Shown one piece after another: positions 29,056 through 39,400 of a stretch of 64,000 nucleotides of DNA. The DNA lies in the NCBI GenBank assembly GCA_009676745.1, contig CP046062.1:212501-276500 (forward strand). The letters run 5' to 3'. The DNA is from Leuconostoc mesenteroides subsp. mesenteroides. Lineage in GTDB: Bacteria > Bacillota > Bacilli > Lactobacillales > Lactobacillaceae. A program made the translations under genes and the position numbers. The stretch's first letter is position 1. Each line of letters begins with the position of its first letter. The notes under the pieces were generated by a model, which saw nothing but the letters and a program-made list of their open reading frames with translations, had not been told where the DNA came from and did not search any database.

Positions 29056-29559
29056 TTAGTAATTTGGTAACCAATTAGTTACCACAAGTAGTGCAATCAT
29101 GATTAAGTACATTGACCACCCCCATACAATATGACCCAAAAACTCAGATAAATGTTCTGAAAATGGTTGCTTTAAAGCAGACGGAATAGTTTTCGTAGCT
29201 GGTAAAATAATAATATGGAAAGCAATCCAAATCACAATACCATACACACTACCTTGTCCAAGCATAGCCATGGGGAAAAATTGATCAAACAAAACCAATA
29301 ATATACCGAAAGCAATCGAGAAAGAAAAATGCATGATTAACGCTACATAGTGTACTTTTTGATCAGTAGCATAATAAAAATAGGCGTGTGTCCATTTTCG
29401 TGGTACACCCATTTGTTGCAGCAACCGCTGTGGCGGATTCGTTTCATCACGTGCTTGTGTTCTTGGCGGCAAAATAGCTTCCCAGCCAATCTTAACCATT
29501 CCGGAAATAATCCCTGCTACCGTCCCAATTACAACGACAGCCAACATAAATTCCAACAT
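29056..29559 (-). CDS. YagU family integral membrane protein (DUF1440)
   Basis: A 167-residue membrane protein with about four hydrophobic segments (AVVVIGTVAGIISGMVKI, LIMHFSFSIAFGILLVLF, GIVIWIAFHIIIL, MYLIMIALLVVTNWL). The segment WEAILPPRTQARDETNPPQ after the first helix is the hallmark of the YagU/DUF1440 family, connected in E. coli with acid tolerance. The biochemical role is unknown. It is a monocistronic gene. Confidence 0.85.
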   Translation of the reverse strand: MLEFMLAVVVIGTVAGIISGMVKIGWEAILPPRTQARDETNPPQRLLQQMGVPRKWTHAYFYYATDQKVHYVALIMHFSFSIAFGILLVLFDQFFPMAMLGQGSVYGIVIWIAFHIIILPATKTIPSALKQPFSEHLSEFLGHIVWGWSMYLIMIALLVVTNWLPNY

Positions 29560-29620
29560 AAATTTCTCCCTTAATAACTAAAATATTTCACTTTCTATAC
29601 TACACATTATTTTTATATTA

Positions 29621-29653
29621 CAAAAGAGCAACGCTCATTAAGAATGTTGCTCT
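29621..29653 (-). terminator. terminator of the redox operon
   Basis: Minus strand hairpin AGAGCAAC-loop-GTTGCTCT followed by TTTG. Confidence 0.75.
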
Positions 29654-29665
29654 TTTTCCAAACTA

Positions 29666-30316
29666 TTAAGCATTAACTACCGTGAAGCGCTTTTTTTCTG
29701 CACTTGGTTTATTAATTTCTGACATAATTGCTTTAGCCATTGTACCACTATTTGTAATAGATTCGTTATTCTCACCAAAGAGCAAATGGTCTGTTCCTAA
29801 CTTATATTGAGTTGCTTCACCTGCTTGGAAAGTACTACCCGGTGATACACCAGTCCAATTGACATTATCAATATTCCGTAAAAAGTCTAGTTCTTTTTTC
29901 TGATTATCCGGTATTGATACCCAAGAAGCAGCATCTGGTAATTTTTTCAAATCTTCCAATAATAGATGATTATCTTCCCCAGTCATCAAACTACCTGCAC
30001 CTAAAATAAAGATTAAACGTGGCGCAGTTGTTTCTCGAAGCAGTCCAATCAGATGGGCTGCTAAATCAATATGTTGATATGCCAGCGTTGGGGCTGTAGC
30101 AAATGCATTGATAACCACATCAAACTGCAACAAATCTGCTTTAGTCAATGCAAACGCATCTTTTTCCAAGACTTTTGCATTCTGACCAAGCGTTTGATGT
30201 GCTTTGTCAGTCGATCTTACAATCGCAGTAACATCAAATTCTTGATTGAAAGCTTCTTGATAGACTGCAGAACCGGCCATACCTGTTGCACCAATAATAC
30301 CAATTTTAATTGTCAT
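29666..30316 (-). CDS. NAD(P)H-binding atypical short-chain reductase (YwnB-like)
   Basis: A 216-residue cytosolic protein with a Rossmann start IGIIGATGMAGSAVYQEA, whose GxxGxxG motif binds NAD(P). The middle part FDVVINAFATAP and the body match the NmrA/YwnB-type NAD(P)-binding family. The substrate is unknown. It lies 24 bases after a nitroreductase gene and is divergent from an Rrf2-type regulator. YwnA-YwnB of Bacillus are a comparable regulator/enzyme pair, which suggests a redox or electrophile-stress role. Confidence 0.85.
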   Translation of the reverse strand: MTIKIGIIGATGMAGSAVYQEAFNQEFDVTAIVRSTDKAHQTLGQNAKVLEKDAFALTKADLLQFDVVINAFATAPTLAYQHIDLAAHLIGLLRETTAPRLIFILGAGSLMTGEDNHLLLEDLKKLPDAASWVSIPDNQKKELDFLRNIDNVNWTGVSPGSTFQAGEATQYKLGTDHLLFGENNESITNSGTMAKAIMSEINKPSAEKKRFTVVNA

Positions 30317-30340
30317 ACTGTCCTTCTTTCTTAATACTAC

Positions 30341-30946
30341 TTACTTGAAAATCTTAAAACGTACATCATCTGTCATATATTCTTTAGTACTTGCTGGTGC
30401 TTCAATTGATCCAAATGGCATCTGACTACGTAAGTTCCATGATTCAGGTATATCAAATATCGTGTGTACGTCAGCATCTATCAAAGGATTATAGTGCTGC
30501 AAGCTTGCACCAATGCCATTTGTTGCCAAGGCTTGCCAAACATTAATTTGTGCCATACCATTGGCCTGATCAGCCCAAATTGGAAAGTTTTCCGCATATA
30601 AAGGAAGTTGTTCTTGATATTGCTCAACGATACTATCGTCCGTGAAGAATAAAATTGTTCCAACGCCAGCCTTGAAACTATCAATTTTTTGACGAGTTGC
30701 TTTGTAACTTTCTTCATCAGGAACTTCCGACTTTAATCTTTCAGCAACTATTTCCCATAATTTATCAGATGATTCACCAAATAAAATAGCAGCCCTAACC
30801 GTTTGGTTATTGAAAGAACTTGGTGATTCCTTAATTGCTGACTGAATTAACGCAGCAATGTCCTCATTATGATCAGTTACATTCTTACCTAATGCATAAA
30901 TTGATCGCCTTTTCTTAATCGTTTCGATATAATCTTGATTAACCAT
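30341..30946 (-). CDS. nitroreductase family protein (Frm2/Hbn1-like)
   Basis: A 201-residue FMN-dependent oxidoreductase. The start is set at the ATG at 30944-30946 with AAAGGTG seven bases upstream. Family motifs: KKRRSIYALG, IQSAIKESPSSFNNQTVR, and the C-terminal NGIGASLQHYNPLID and MPFGSIEAP, as in the short Frm2/Hbn1-type nitroreductases of Firmicutes. It is first in the two-gene unit with the NAD(P)H-binding protein. An inverted repeat lies in its promoter region. Confidence 0.88.
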   Translation of the reverse strand: MVNQDYIETIKKRRSIYALGKNVTDHNEDIAALIQSAIKESPSSFNNQTVRAAILFGESSDKLWEIVAERLKSEVPDEESYKATRQKIDSFKAGVGTILFFTDDSIVEQYQEQLPLYAENFPIWADQANGMAQINVWQALATNGIGASLQHYNPLIDADVHTIFDIPESWNLRSQMPFGSIEAPASTKEYMTDDVRFKIFK

Positions 30947-30989
30947 GTGTGACACCTTTTTCGTTTTGTAGTACACTTTTAATGATATA

Positions 30990-31010
30990 CTGTAACAGTA
31001 TTTGTTACAG
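30990..31010. promoter_or_regulatory. palindromic operator candidate between nitroreductase and Rrf2 genes
   Basis: CTGTAACA (30990-30997), five-base spacer, TGTTACAG (31003-31010): a perfect 8-base inverted repeat. It sits 44 bases upstream of the nitroreductase ATG in the divergent intergenic region. It is the obvious candidate site for the adjacent Rrf2-type regulator. Confidence 0.7.
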
Positions 31011-31084
31011 GTAAATCATACTACGATTAATGAAAATTTGTCAAGAAAAAGATATCGAAAAGATACTAGAAAGTGAACATGCTT

Positions 31085-31504
31085 ATGAAATACTCTACTA
31101 AGTTAAGCGATGCTATACATATTCTAACCTATATCGTCGTTAATCAAGGAACCGACCTATCAAGCACACAAATTGCTAAAAGTGTTAACTCTAACCCTGT
31201 GGTTATTAGACGAATTATGTCACAACTCAAAAACAACGGTTGTTTATTATCAAGTAATGGACGTGCAAATCCAAAACTAGCTCGTCCAGCCGACACAATT
31301 AGTTTATTAGATATTTATCACGCTGTGGAAGAAGACACTTCATTTCTCAAGATTGACACCAAAACAAATCAAAATTGTAATGTTGGTAGTCAAATTCAAA
31401 TAACTTTAAATAAATACTATAACCAAGTACAAGAAGCCGCTGAAAAAGAAATGAATAAAATTAAATTAGCAGATATTATCAATGAATTTCAAACAGACCA
31501 TTAA
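31085..31504 (+). CDS. Rrf2 family transcriptional regulator (YwnA-like)
   Basis: A 139-residue winged-helix regulator. The ATG at 31085 gives the family-typical MKYSTKLSDAIHIL; an ATG at 31079 and a GTG at 31073 are alternatives. Helix-turn-helix STQIAKSVNSNPVVIRRIMSQLKNNG is followed by a wing. It has Cys53 and Cys98 but not the three-Cys Fe-S cluster pattern of IscR/NsrR, so thiol-based sensing is more plausible. It is divergent from the nitroreductase/NAD(P)H-binding pair and probably represses it through the palindrome at 30990-31010. Confidence 0.88.
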   Translation: MKYSTKLSDAIHILTYIVVNQGTDLSSTQIAKSVNSNPVVIRRIMSQLKNNGCLLSSNGRANPKLARPADTISLLDIYHAVEEDTSFLKIDTKTNQNCNVGSQIQITLNKYYNQVQEAAEKEMNKIKLADIINEFQTDH

Positions 31505-31507
31505 ATC

Positions 31508-31541
31508 AAAAAACCAAAAGTCACAATGACCTTTGGTTTTT
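31508..31541. terminator. bidirectional terminator between rrf2-type gene and dextransucrase
   Basis: Hairpin AAAAACCAAAAGTCA-CAA-TGACCTTTGGTTTTT with one bulge, giving A- and T-tracts on both sides. Confidence 0.85.
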
Positions 31542-31560
31542 CACTATATGCACAGAAGAC

Positions 31561-34500
31561 TTATACTGACACAGCATTTCCATTATTATCAAATTGGTAA
31601 ACTTTACCTTGATCACTTACGAAAGCACTGTCTTTTGTTTGTACACCAGTAACTTCATCAAAATGTTGCAAACTGTCATCAACTACCTTAAAACCTTTAA
31701 TACGTTGATAATTAGCGTCTGTTAAATACCAATTATCTTGATACCTGAAATAATCATTTTTTACAGCCACACCTTGTGTAGCATTAAAATAGTAACTCAA
31801 GTTGGTGTCTGGATCCACCACGATAGCATCTTTCACTTGCTCACCATTTTGGTCGAAGTACCTTAATGCATCATCTTGCAATACAAATCCTGTTTTTGCA
31901 CGACCATTATCATCTAACAACATATATTTCCCATTTGTTAACTGATAATATCGGTTTTTGACCAAATTTCCCGTATTGTCAAAAACATAGGTACTCCCGT
32001 TAATTTTTTGAACACCTGTCACTAAGCGACCATCAGTGGCACTCGTGTAGAAAGTATCCCCGTCTGCATCAATGAATTCACCCTTACTTTGATGACCATC
32101 ATTATAGAAATATTGTTTTTTACCATTAATTGTTTGGATACCAGTGACCGCATGACCACTACCATCAAAATAGAACCATTGACCTTTATTATTTTGCACA
32201 TAACGTAGAATAGCTAAGTTACCACTACCTGGTTCAAAGTAGTACTTATAACCATCATTGCCAACCACAAACTTATCCTTAACTTGCACACCATTTTGAT
32301 CAAAATACTGTTGGTGTCCATCAATTGCTGTAAATCCTGATTTAAGCATTACACCAGTATTATCAAAATAATAAGCATTTCCATTTTGATCCGTTATATA
32401 TTGATCAAAGACTTGATGGCCTTTCTTATCAAAATAAACAATTGTGCCATCTTCATTTTGTAAGAAGCTCTTAACTAATTCAATACCATTAGGTAAGAAG
32501 AAATAAGTATGATTATTAATCTTTTGCAAGCCTGTTACTAGATGACCTGTCTTATCAAAATAGTAATAATTATCATCATCATCTTGAATAAATGCATTTT
32601 GAGCACGATAACCACTTAATGTATAATAGATGATTCCTTTGTCATCGTGTGTAAAGCCAGTTTCTGACAGATCGTTAGTTAACTGTTTTGGTAAGTAGTC
32701 ACCATCCTCAGTGTTTGAAACGACCTTAAAGTACTTATTAGAACCCATATCTTTCAATACATAGCCAGCACCCTTACCTTGGATGTTAGACCCGTTGAAG
32801 TACTTAGCAGCCCATTCAGTAATCTTCACGCTACCATCAATTGGAACACCCGTTGAGATTTGGTTTACTTTAAACAAAGATGGATAGAGTGCCTGCAACT
32901 TTTCTAGGAAAGCACCGCCGTACATCTCTTGATATTGACCACCACCACGACTTTGTACAACATATAAGGCGTTGTCAATATCAGAATCTGGATCATCATC
33001 TCCATATGAATTTGTTCTTGTGACTGTAGCTAATTCTTGTTCTGGCAAATTATAAATTTGATCCGGAACCCAATCGGCAATTGCTTGGATGCCACTAGCA
33101 TGTAAGGCTTTGATAGCATCACGCAATTGATCAGCAGTTCCATATTTTGTCGGTGTGCCATAACCTAAGTCATATCGATCAGTGAATGCATACCCATTTT
33201 GAATAATTGAATCCAAGAAACTTGTATCTGTACTTGAACGATATTGTGGTGCCAATTGGAAGCTTGTAACACCCCATTGCTTGAATTGGTCCGCATTCTG
33301 AGCAATGACTACGTTTGTATATTCACTGTTGTCCGTAGCAAATGCTTGGAAGTTTGAGAAACCTTCGTATATAACCTGAGAATCAAGGGCAGCGTTTGAA
33401 CGGAATACTTTACCACTTGTGTTCGTTGTTGTGTCAGATGCCGTTCGTGCATCTTGATCTTGTTGCGCACCTACCGGAACCCAAACCGCCAAATAACCAG
33501 AAACTTGTGGATTTTGCACACCATAAATTGATTGGTTCGTAAAGACCAAATCACCATTTTCATCTGTATACGACACAGGAGCATTATCATCAGTATCATA
33601 ATAAGCTAAGCCATCCGCGGTTGTTGATAACAAAGCACGATAAGCTTGATTCTTATGAGCCGCTCCCATGTGCAATGTGACTGTATTTCCATCCTCTAAT
33701 TGTAGTTTGGCGTTATTGCTGACAATCACGCCAATACCTTCCGTACGCGTCTCAGCTGTTCCAGCATCAGAAGCTGTCATAGCATCTTTACCATAGCGAA
33801 CGCTTGTTAATATATCATTATTATCAACGGACATCGATTGACCGCCAGCAACATATTGAATTCTAGCCTTCAGCAAAGTATTAATTGCATCATAATATGG
33901 AGACTTCGTTGCCATATATTGACCATCATCCGTATATAAATCACCGTAGTAAACACGAGGAACGGTATCTTTATTAGTTAGCAACATTGCATAGGCACTA
34001 GCCATATTATATTGTGTATATTTTTTATCTGCTAACTTTTCATCTTCATTATATACTTTGAAAGCTGCTGCCAATTGTTCGGTTGTTGGTGCCAAACTAT
34101 TTTCAACATCAGGATACAAGTCGGAAACGATTTGGGCAATAACCGTTTGCACCTCACTGTCATGTGCACGCACAAAACTATAGTTAGGAATTGCTTCGTT
34201 TTCCGTACTATCATTAGATCTATCAACCAAATAATAATCCATGAAACGTTGCATTGTACCGCGGATGTCAGATGATTTTGTTAACGACCAGATTAATTGT
34301 GTATGCGCATAATCATCCATGGTTAATTGATTGCTGCCTTGATCGGTTACATACAAAGGATCATTGTGGCTCCAATCTTCCAAAATGGACAGATGCTTAT
34401 TAGCAGTATCATCATTTTGGTCAACGCCATAAGCCAACTTAAAATAATCGGCCGCAATTTGTAATAAGTCAGCATCCACATTATCAACTGCATCTACACG

Positions 34501-36135
34501 AATACCGTCAAAGTTAGCATCCGCATCGTTGGCCGTAATTGTGCCAAAATTCATTAAATAATATAGCCAATTTAATTGTTCAGCCTGGACTACAGGATTT
34601 GAATTATCAACGTCATTGGCTAACAATAATTCAAAACCTCCTTTTGAATTATCTAAATTATACGCCTGTTCACCAGTCTGGTTTGTTGGTGTCCGATTTA
34701 GTAGTCTAAAGTTGGAATTAGCATCAGGTGTCAGTGGGCTGTTGACATAAGTTAAGGCACCATTTTGCAAATGATCATTGCTCATATCTTCACTATTTTC
34801 ATTCCACTGTGGTTGCGTAACGATGAAAGCCGCCATAGCGTCCTTTAGCCACTCTGTACTTTGTTGCGCACTAATCTTCATTTCAATTGATTTCTGAACA
34901 TAGTTACTTGCTTCATTTAATAAGCTTTGGCTATCATCGGTTTTAAAACTATCATCATTACTGATGAACCCTAAATCAGCCATATAGTTTAAATAATTGA
35001 CCTGTGTTTTCTTATCAGGCCACCACACTGACAATATTGGCCTGAAATCTTTATCTGTAGAAGGCTCCCAATCTGTGCCGTTACGTAAAATATCTGTTGG
35101 GCGATACCATGAACTAGCTGTTAAATAGCCATTGATATTTTTAAAATCCTCAGAATCTGTACCATGGGCTGCATTATGTTCGCTGTAATCCGTATTTTGT
35201 GTCGTCAAACCTTCTTTTATTTCAGAAGTGGTATTCGAAATTTCTTGCCCTGTATCCTGATCAAATGTCATTATTTGACCATCAATTACACCAGAGAAAC
35301 CTTTTTTTAATTGTCCAAGATTATCAAAATAGTAATTTTTTCCCGCAATATTTTTAATACCGGTAGCAGCTTGTCCTTTATCATCAAAGTAATATGTTGT
35401 ACCATTTTCAGATTGGTAGTATTGATTAAAAATTTGTTGACCTGCATCATTAAAAGCAACTATATTCCCATCGATACTTTGCAGTCCCGTTAACTCATCA
35501 CCTGAATCTTTATCAAAATAATATATCTGATTGTCGATTGTGACGTACTGGCCTTTGACTTGTTTACCACTCTCGTCAAAATATTGAATATTGTTATCTA
35601 TTGTTGATAAACCTTTAGCATTTTTGCCATCATCAAAATAATAGTACCAACTGCCATCTTTTTCAACGTATTTTCCGCTTACTTGTTGTGTCTCATCCGT
35701 CGTTTTCTTATCGGAATAATGGTCAGTTGCAGAAGCTTTTGATTCCTTATTTTCATTAACTTGAGCCACTTCTTCCTTGTTACCGACTTTTTCATGATCA
35801 AGTGCATGAGTATCTGCCTGTTTTTCTGTCACATTACTATCAGCAGATTGTGTCGTGTCGTTTACAACAGCCGTTGTTACATTGTCATCAGCAGTTGCTG
35901 GCTGAACTTGAGAATCTTTTTCAGTACCTGTAGTGTTGTGCTGTGTGTCTGTCGTTTGATCTGAAAAAGATTGAACGTTATTTCCACTCACATCAGGTAC
36001 ACTATTGTCTCCCAAAACACTTGGTGTTGCTAAAGCAAATGAAGCGGTTAATGCAAAGGCACAAACTCCACCAACTACCCAACTTTTCCCAACTTTATAA
36101 AGCTTTTTTCGCATTACTTTTTCTGTAAACGGCAT
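31561..36135 (-). CDS. dsrS: GH70 dextransucrase, DsrS/DsrB ortholog
   Basis: A secreted 1524-residue glucansucrase that polymerises the glucosyl part of sucrose into mainly alpha-1,6-linked dextran. The ATG at 36133-36135 follows AGGAGA; a longer frame adds five residues. It has a KxYKxGKxW signal (KLYKVGKSW) and a Thr/Asp-rich variable region to about 150. N-terminal cell-wall/glucan-binding repeats follow, then the catalytic core (about 290-1170) with nucleophile Asp548 in RVDAVDN, acid/base Glu586 in LEDWS and transition-state Asp659 in [10 protein letters not shown]-terminal array of YYFD/YFDQNG-type glucan-binding repeats completes it. These catalytic positions are each three lower than Asp551, Glu589 and Asp662 of DsrS, and the SEV motif after the third catalytic Asp fits alpha-1,6 specificity. 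Confidence 0.97.
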   Translation of the reverse strand: MPFTEKVMRKKLYKVGKSWVVGGVCAFALTASFALATPSVLGDNSVPDVSGNNVQSFSDQTTDTQHNTTGTEKDSQVQPATADDNVTTAVVNDTTQSADSNVTEKQADTHALDHEKVGNKEEVAQVNENKESKASATDHYSDKKTTDETQQVSGKYVEKDGSWYYYFDDGKNAKGLSTIDNNIQYFDESGKQVKGQYVTIDNQIYYFDKDSGDELTGLQSIDGNIVAFNDAGQQIFNQYYQSENGTTYYFDDKGQAATGIKNIAGKNYYFDNLGQLKKGFSGVIDGQIMTFDQDTGQEISNTTSEIKEGLTTQNTDYSEHNAAHGTDSEDFKNINGYLTASSWYRPTDILRNGTDWEPSTDKDFRPILSVWWPDKKTQVNYLNYMADLGFISNDDSFKTDDSQSLLNEASNYVQKSIEMKISAQQSTEWLKDAMAAFIVTQPQWNENSEDMSNDHLQNGALTYVNSPLTPDANSNFRLLNRTPTNQTGEQAYNLDNSKGGFELLLANDVDNSNPVVQAEQLNWLYYLMNFGTITANDADANFDGIRVDAVDNVDADLLQIAADYFKLAYGVDQNDDTANKHLSILEDWSHNDPLYVTDQGSNQLTMDDYAHTQLIWSLTKSSDIRGTMQRFMDYYLVDRSNDSTENEAIPNYSFVRAHDSEVQTVIAQIVSDLYPDVENSLAPTTEQLAAAFKVYNEDEKLADKKYTQYNMASAYAMLLTNKDTVPRVYYGDLYTDDGQYMATKSPYYDAINTLLKARIQYVAGGQSMSVDNNDILTSVRYGKDAMTASDAGTAETRTEGIGVIVSNNAKLQLEDGNTVTLHMGAAHKNQAYRALLSTTADGLAYYDTDDNAPVSYTDENGDLVFTNQSIYGVQNPQVSGYLAVWVPVGAQQDQDARTASDTTTNTSGKVFRSNAALDSQVIYEGFSNFQAFATDNSEYTNVVIAQNADQFKQWGVTSFQLAPQYRSSTDTSFLDSIIQNGYAFTDRYDLGYGTPTKYGTADQLRDAIKALHASGIQAIADWVPDQIYNLPEQELATVTRTNSYGDDDPDSDIDNALYVVQSRGGGQYQEMYGGAFLEKLQALYPSLFKVNQISTGVPIDGSVKITEWAAKYFNGSNIQGKGAGYVLKDMGSNKYFKVVSNTEDGDYLPKQLTNDLSETGFTHDDKGIIYYTLSGYRAQNAFIQDDDDNYYYFDKTGHLVTGLQKINNHTYFFLPNGIELVKSFLQNEDGTIVYFDKKGHQVFDQYITDQNGNAYYFDNTGVMLKSGFTAIDGHQQYFDQNGVQVKDKFVVGNDGYKYYFEPGSGNLAILRYVQNNKGQWFYFDGSGHAVTGIQTINGKKQYFYNDGHQSKGEFIDADGDTFYTSATDGRLVTGVQKINGSTYVFDNTGNLVKNRYYQLTNGKYMLLDDNGRAKTGFVLQDDALRYFDQNGEQVKDAIVVDPDTNLSYYFNATQGVAVKNDYFRYQDNWYLTDANYQRIKGFKVVDDSLQHFDEVTGVQTKDSAFVSDQGKVYQFDNNGNAVSV

Positions 36136-36470
36136 AAATTTTCTCCTCATAATATTCTCTTCTATTACATTGAAAAATTATAGCTTAATTTATTTGTAAA
36201 AACAGTAAAAATTTCAATACATTATCGACATATTTTTAAAAACATTGTAAAAACAGTCAATTGGAGAATTATATTAATATCACAAAAATTAATTTTTTTA
36301 TAAAAAAAGCATTGTCAACTTATCTATTGATTAGTCACTAATTTTATTGATTATAAAGTAACAAAAAGTAACATACAATCTCATAATATAAATGAGATAT
36401 ACAAAGGTATTTAATGCGTCCAATAAATTTAGTAATATATATAAACTAATTATTCCAGTTGTTTATTTCA
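36136..36470 (-). promoter_or_regulatory. dextransucrase upstream region
   Basis: A very AT-rich 335-base gap between dsrS and the collagen-like gene. On the minus strand TATAAT (36178-36183) is the best -10, without a good -35. TTGTAAAAACAGT occurs twice on the plus strand (36194-36206 and 36245-36257), 51 bases apart. A weak hairpin (ATCTCAT-ATGAGAT, 36378-36398) may end the upstream transcript. No small ORF with a ribosome-binding site was seen. Confidence 0.5.
36194..36257. repeat. 13-base direct repeat upstream of dsrS
   Basis: TTGTAAAAACAGT at 36194-36206 and again at 36245-36257, start to start 51 bases, close to five helical turns. The first copy lies just upstream of the presumed -10. 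It is a candidate regulator-binding pair. Confidence 0.5.
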
Positions 36471-39400
36471 TCATATTCGAACTCTTTTGTGTAACTTAAC
36501 AAATATAAGCAACATTCCTAGTGTAATTACTTCTAATACGGATACAGGATATTGCTTTGTAGCCGTTTTAGGCAATTGCAAACTATTTTGGGATTGTTTC
36601 ATTTTTTGTTTTTCAATATCTTTGTAAGTTTTTAAAGTATCGCCTGTTTGGTTAATGTTAGAAGTATCATTAAAGTGAGTTTTTGTTACTAAAGCATCCG
36701 TCTGCTGATTTTTTTCTGTATTCTGCTTTGGCTCATTTTTATGGTAGCTAATCCTTTCTTCAACGGCAGCAGTTAGATTATTTTCCTTCAACTGACTGGA
36801 TGAAAAAGTACTTTCACCAGAATTATGATAATAATTCTCCAACTTTTGATTAATTACACTAGATACATCTTTAGCTAAAACTTGTTTTTCTTGGGCTTGA
36901 TTGTCGTTTCCAATAGGAGCGTACTCATCTTTAACTGTTACTTGCCCCATAACATTACTGTTTGTTTTTACTGTGCTCAGAATGTTTTTTTCAAAATTTC
37001 TCGTACTGTCTCGCATGTTTTCATGATCAACACGATTTGTAATATCTTCACTTTCAATACTATTTGACACAACTTGATTATCTAAGCTGTTTTGGCCAAC
37101 GAGACCATTTCGGCCGTCACGACCATTCACACTATCTTTACCGTCGATACCGTTCCGGCCATCAACACCATCCTTACCGTTTCGGCCGTCAACACCATTT
37201 TTACCGTCTTTACCATCGTTACCGTTCCGGCCATCAACACCATTTTTACCATCTTTGCCATCGTTACCGTTCCGGCCGTTAATACCATTTTTACCGTCTT
37301 TACCATCGTTACCGTTCTGGCCATCAACACCATTTTTACCGTCTTTGCCATCGATACCATTTTGGCCGTCAACACCATTTTTACCATCTTTGCCATCGTT
37401 ACCGTTCCGGCCGTCAACACCATTTTTACCATCTTTGCCATCGTTACCGTTCCGGCCGTTAATACCATTTTTACCGTCTTTGCCATCGTTACCGTTCTGG
37501 CCGTCAACACCATTTTTACCGTCTTTGCCATCGATACCATTTTGGCCGTCAACACCATTTTTACCATCTTTGCCATCGTTACCGTTCCGGCCGTCAACAC
37601 CATTTTTACCATCTTTGCCATCGTTACCGTTCTGGCCATCAACACCATCCTTACCATCTCTGCCATCGTTACCGTTCCGGCCGTCAACACCATTTTTACC
37701 GTCTTTGCCATCGTTACCATTTTGGCCGTCAATACCATTTTCACCGTCTTTGCCATCGTTACCGTTCCGGCCATCAACACCATTTTTACCGTCTTTACCA
37801 TCGTTACCGTTCCGGCCATCAACACCATTTTTACCGTCTTTACCATCGTTACCGTTTCGGCCGTTAATACCATTTATACCGTCTTTGCCATCGTTACCGT
37901 TCTGGCCATCAACACCATTTTTACCACCTTTGCCATCGTTACCGTTCTGGCCGTCAACACCATTTTTACCGTCTTTACCATCGTTACCGTTCTGGCCATC
38001 AACACCATTTTTACCGTCTTTGCCATCGTTACCGTTCCGGCCGTCAACACCATTTTTACCATCTTTGCCATCGTTACCGTTCCGGCCGTTAATACCATTT
38101 ATACCGTCTTTACCATCGTTACCGTTCTGGCCATCAACACCATTTTTACCGTCTTTGCCATCGTTACCGTTCCGGCCGTCAATACCATTTTCACCGTCTT
38201 TGCCATCGTTACCGTTCTGGCCATCACGACCATCCTTACCATCAGTACCGTTGTGGCCATCACGACCATCCTTACCATCAGTACCGTTGTGGCCATCAAC
38301 ACCATCCTTACCATCTCTGCCATCGTTACCATTTTGGCCATCACGACCATCCTTACCATCAGTACCATTGTGGCCATCAACACCATCCTTACCATCTCTG
38401 CCATCGATACCGTTCTGGCCATCAACACCTTTTTCACCATCTTTGCCGTCCAGGCCATTCTTACCATCGACTGAATAAGTATAAATCACCCAGACATTAG
38501 TTTTTGGATTAGCAATATCTTTTTTTTCACCAAATACACCACCATTGCCATCTGCAATATAAGTATAATGTAATAATCCATCATTAGAATCGGTGATGCC
38601 TGCTAATTCTTGATGTAATGTTTCTGGAACCTCATATGTGGTTACATCCCCGTCTGGATTATTGCTAATGAAATTACCCACTTTGTCGTAATAAGATTCG
38701 CCACTAGTTCCTTTAATGGTTTGTGTTGCCTGCAATTCTTTACCATTTATCTGCTTAAGGACATAGTGAACTATGACTTCAGATTGATTTTTTACGCTTG
38801 CGTCCTTAGTAGTTGGAGATGTCGCTGCCCCATACCCCTTCTGCTCATTTTCAGGGGCTATTGTTTCATTTGATTCTTCATTTTCCTGATGGCCTTCGTC
38901 AACTAAATCAGGAATTTCTGCTACTGTTGGTTGAATACTATTATTTTTTTCGTACATTATAGTATTCAAATGATAAGCAGCCGTAACTGGATCCAACTTT
39001 GTTGGCTTTTTTAAAAATGCTAGTTCATGAGAATTCATATTATGATTTTCATGCCACCAGCGAGCATTTTTATTCATCGGAACCGCACCAATATATAATG
39101 TCGGTTTATCTGTTGTAAAATCTGTAAAAGATACGCCTTCTTCAATAGCATAGTGTTGAGGGTTGGTATCCTCATCATAATTCGGGGATTGAAAATCAGC
39201 ACTTGTATTTACATAAGCAAACCCACCAGGGGCATTGTCTACAATACCTTCAGCACTGATATAATCTAAGCCAATTGTTGATTCCTCATTGATGATCGCT
39301 GTTTTGGCATCATTTGTTTGAACATACTCTTTGCGATTACCATTCCAGTTATCCCACTCTGGGCCTGCAAAATTTGTCGAGCTTAAGGATCCAGACAAAA

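Noticed and set aside
37089..38465. Regular repeats that could suggest a CRISPR array
   Set aside because: There are no unique spacers; units are contiguous and encode Gly-X-Y triplets in frame with the surface protein.
37092..38474. Very long open frames on the plus strand (about 460 and 407 codons) and on a second minus frame through the collagen-like repeats
   Set aside because: They stay open only because the 45-base unit has no stop in those frames; the translations are monotonous repeats without ribosome-binding sites, start signals or domains.
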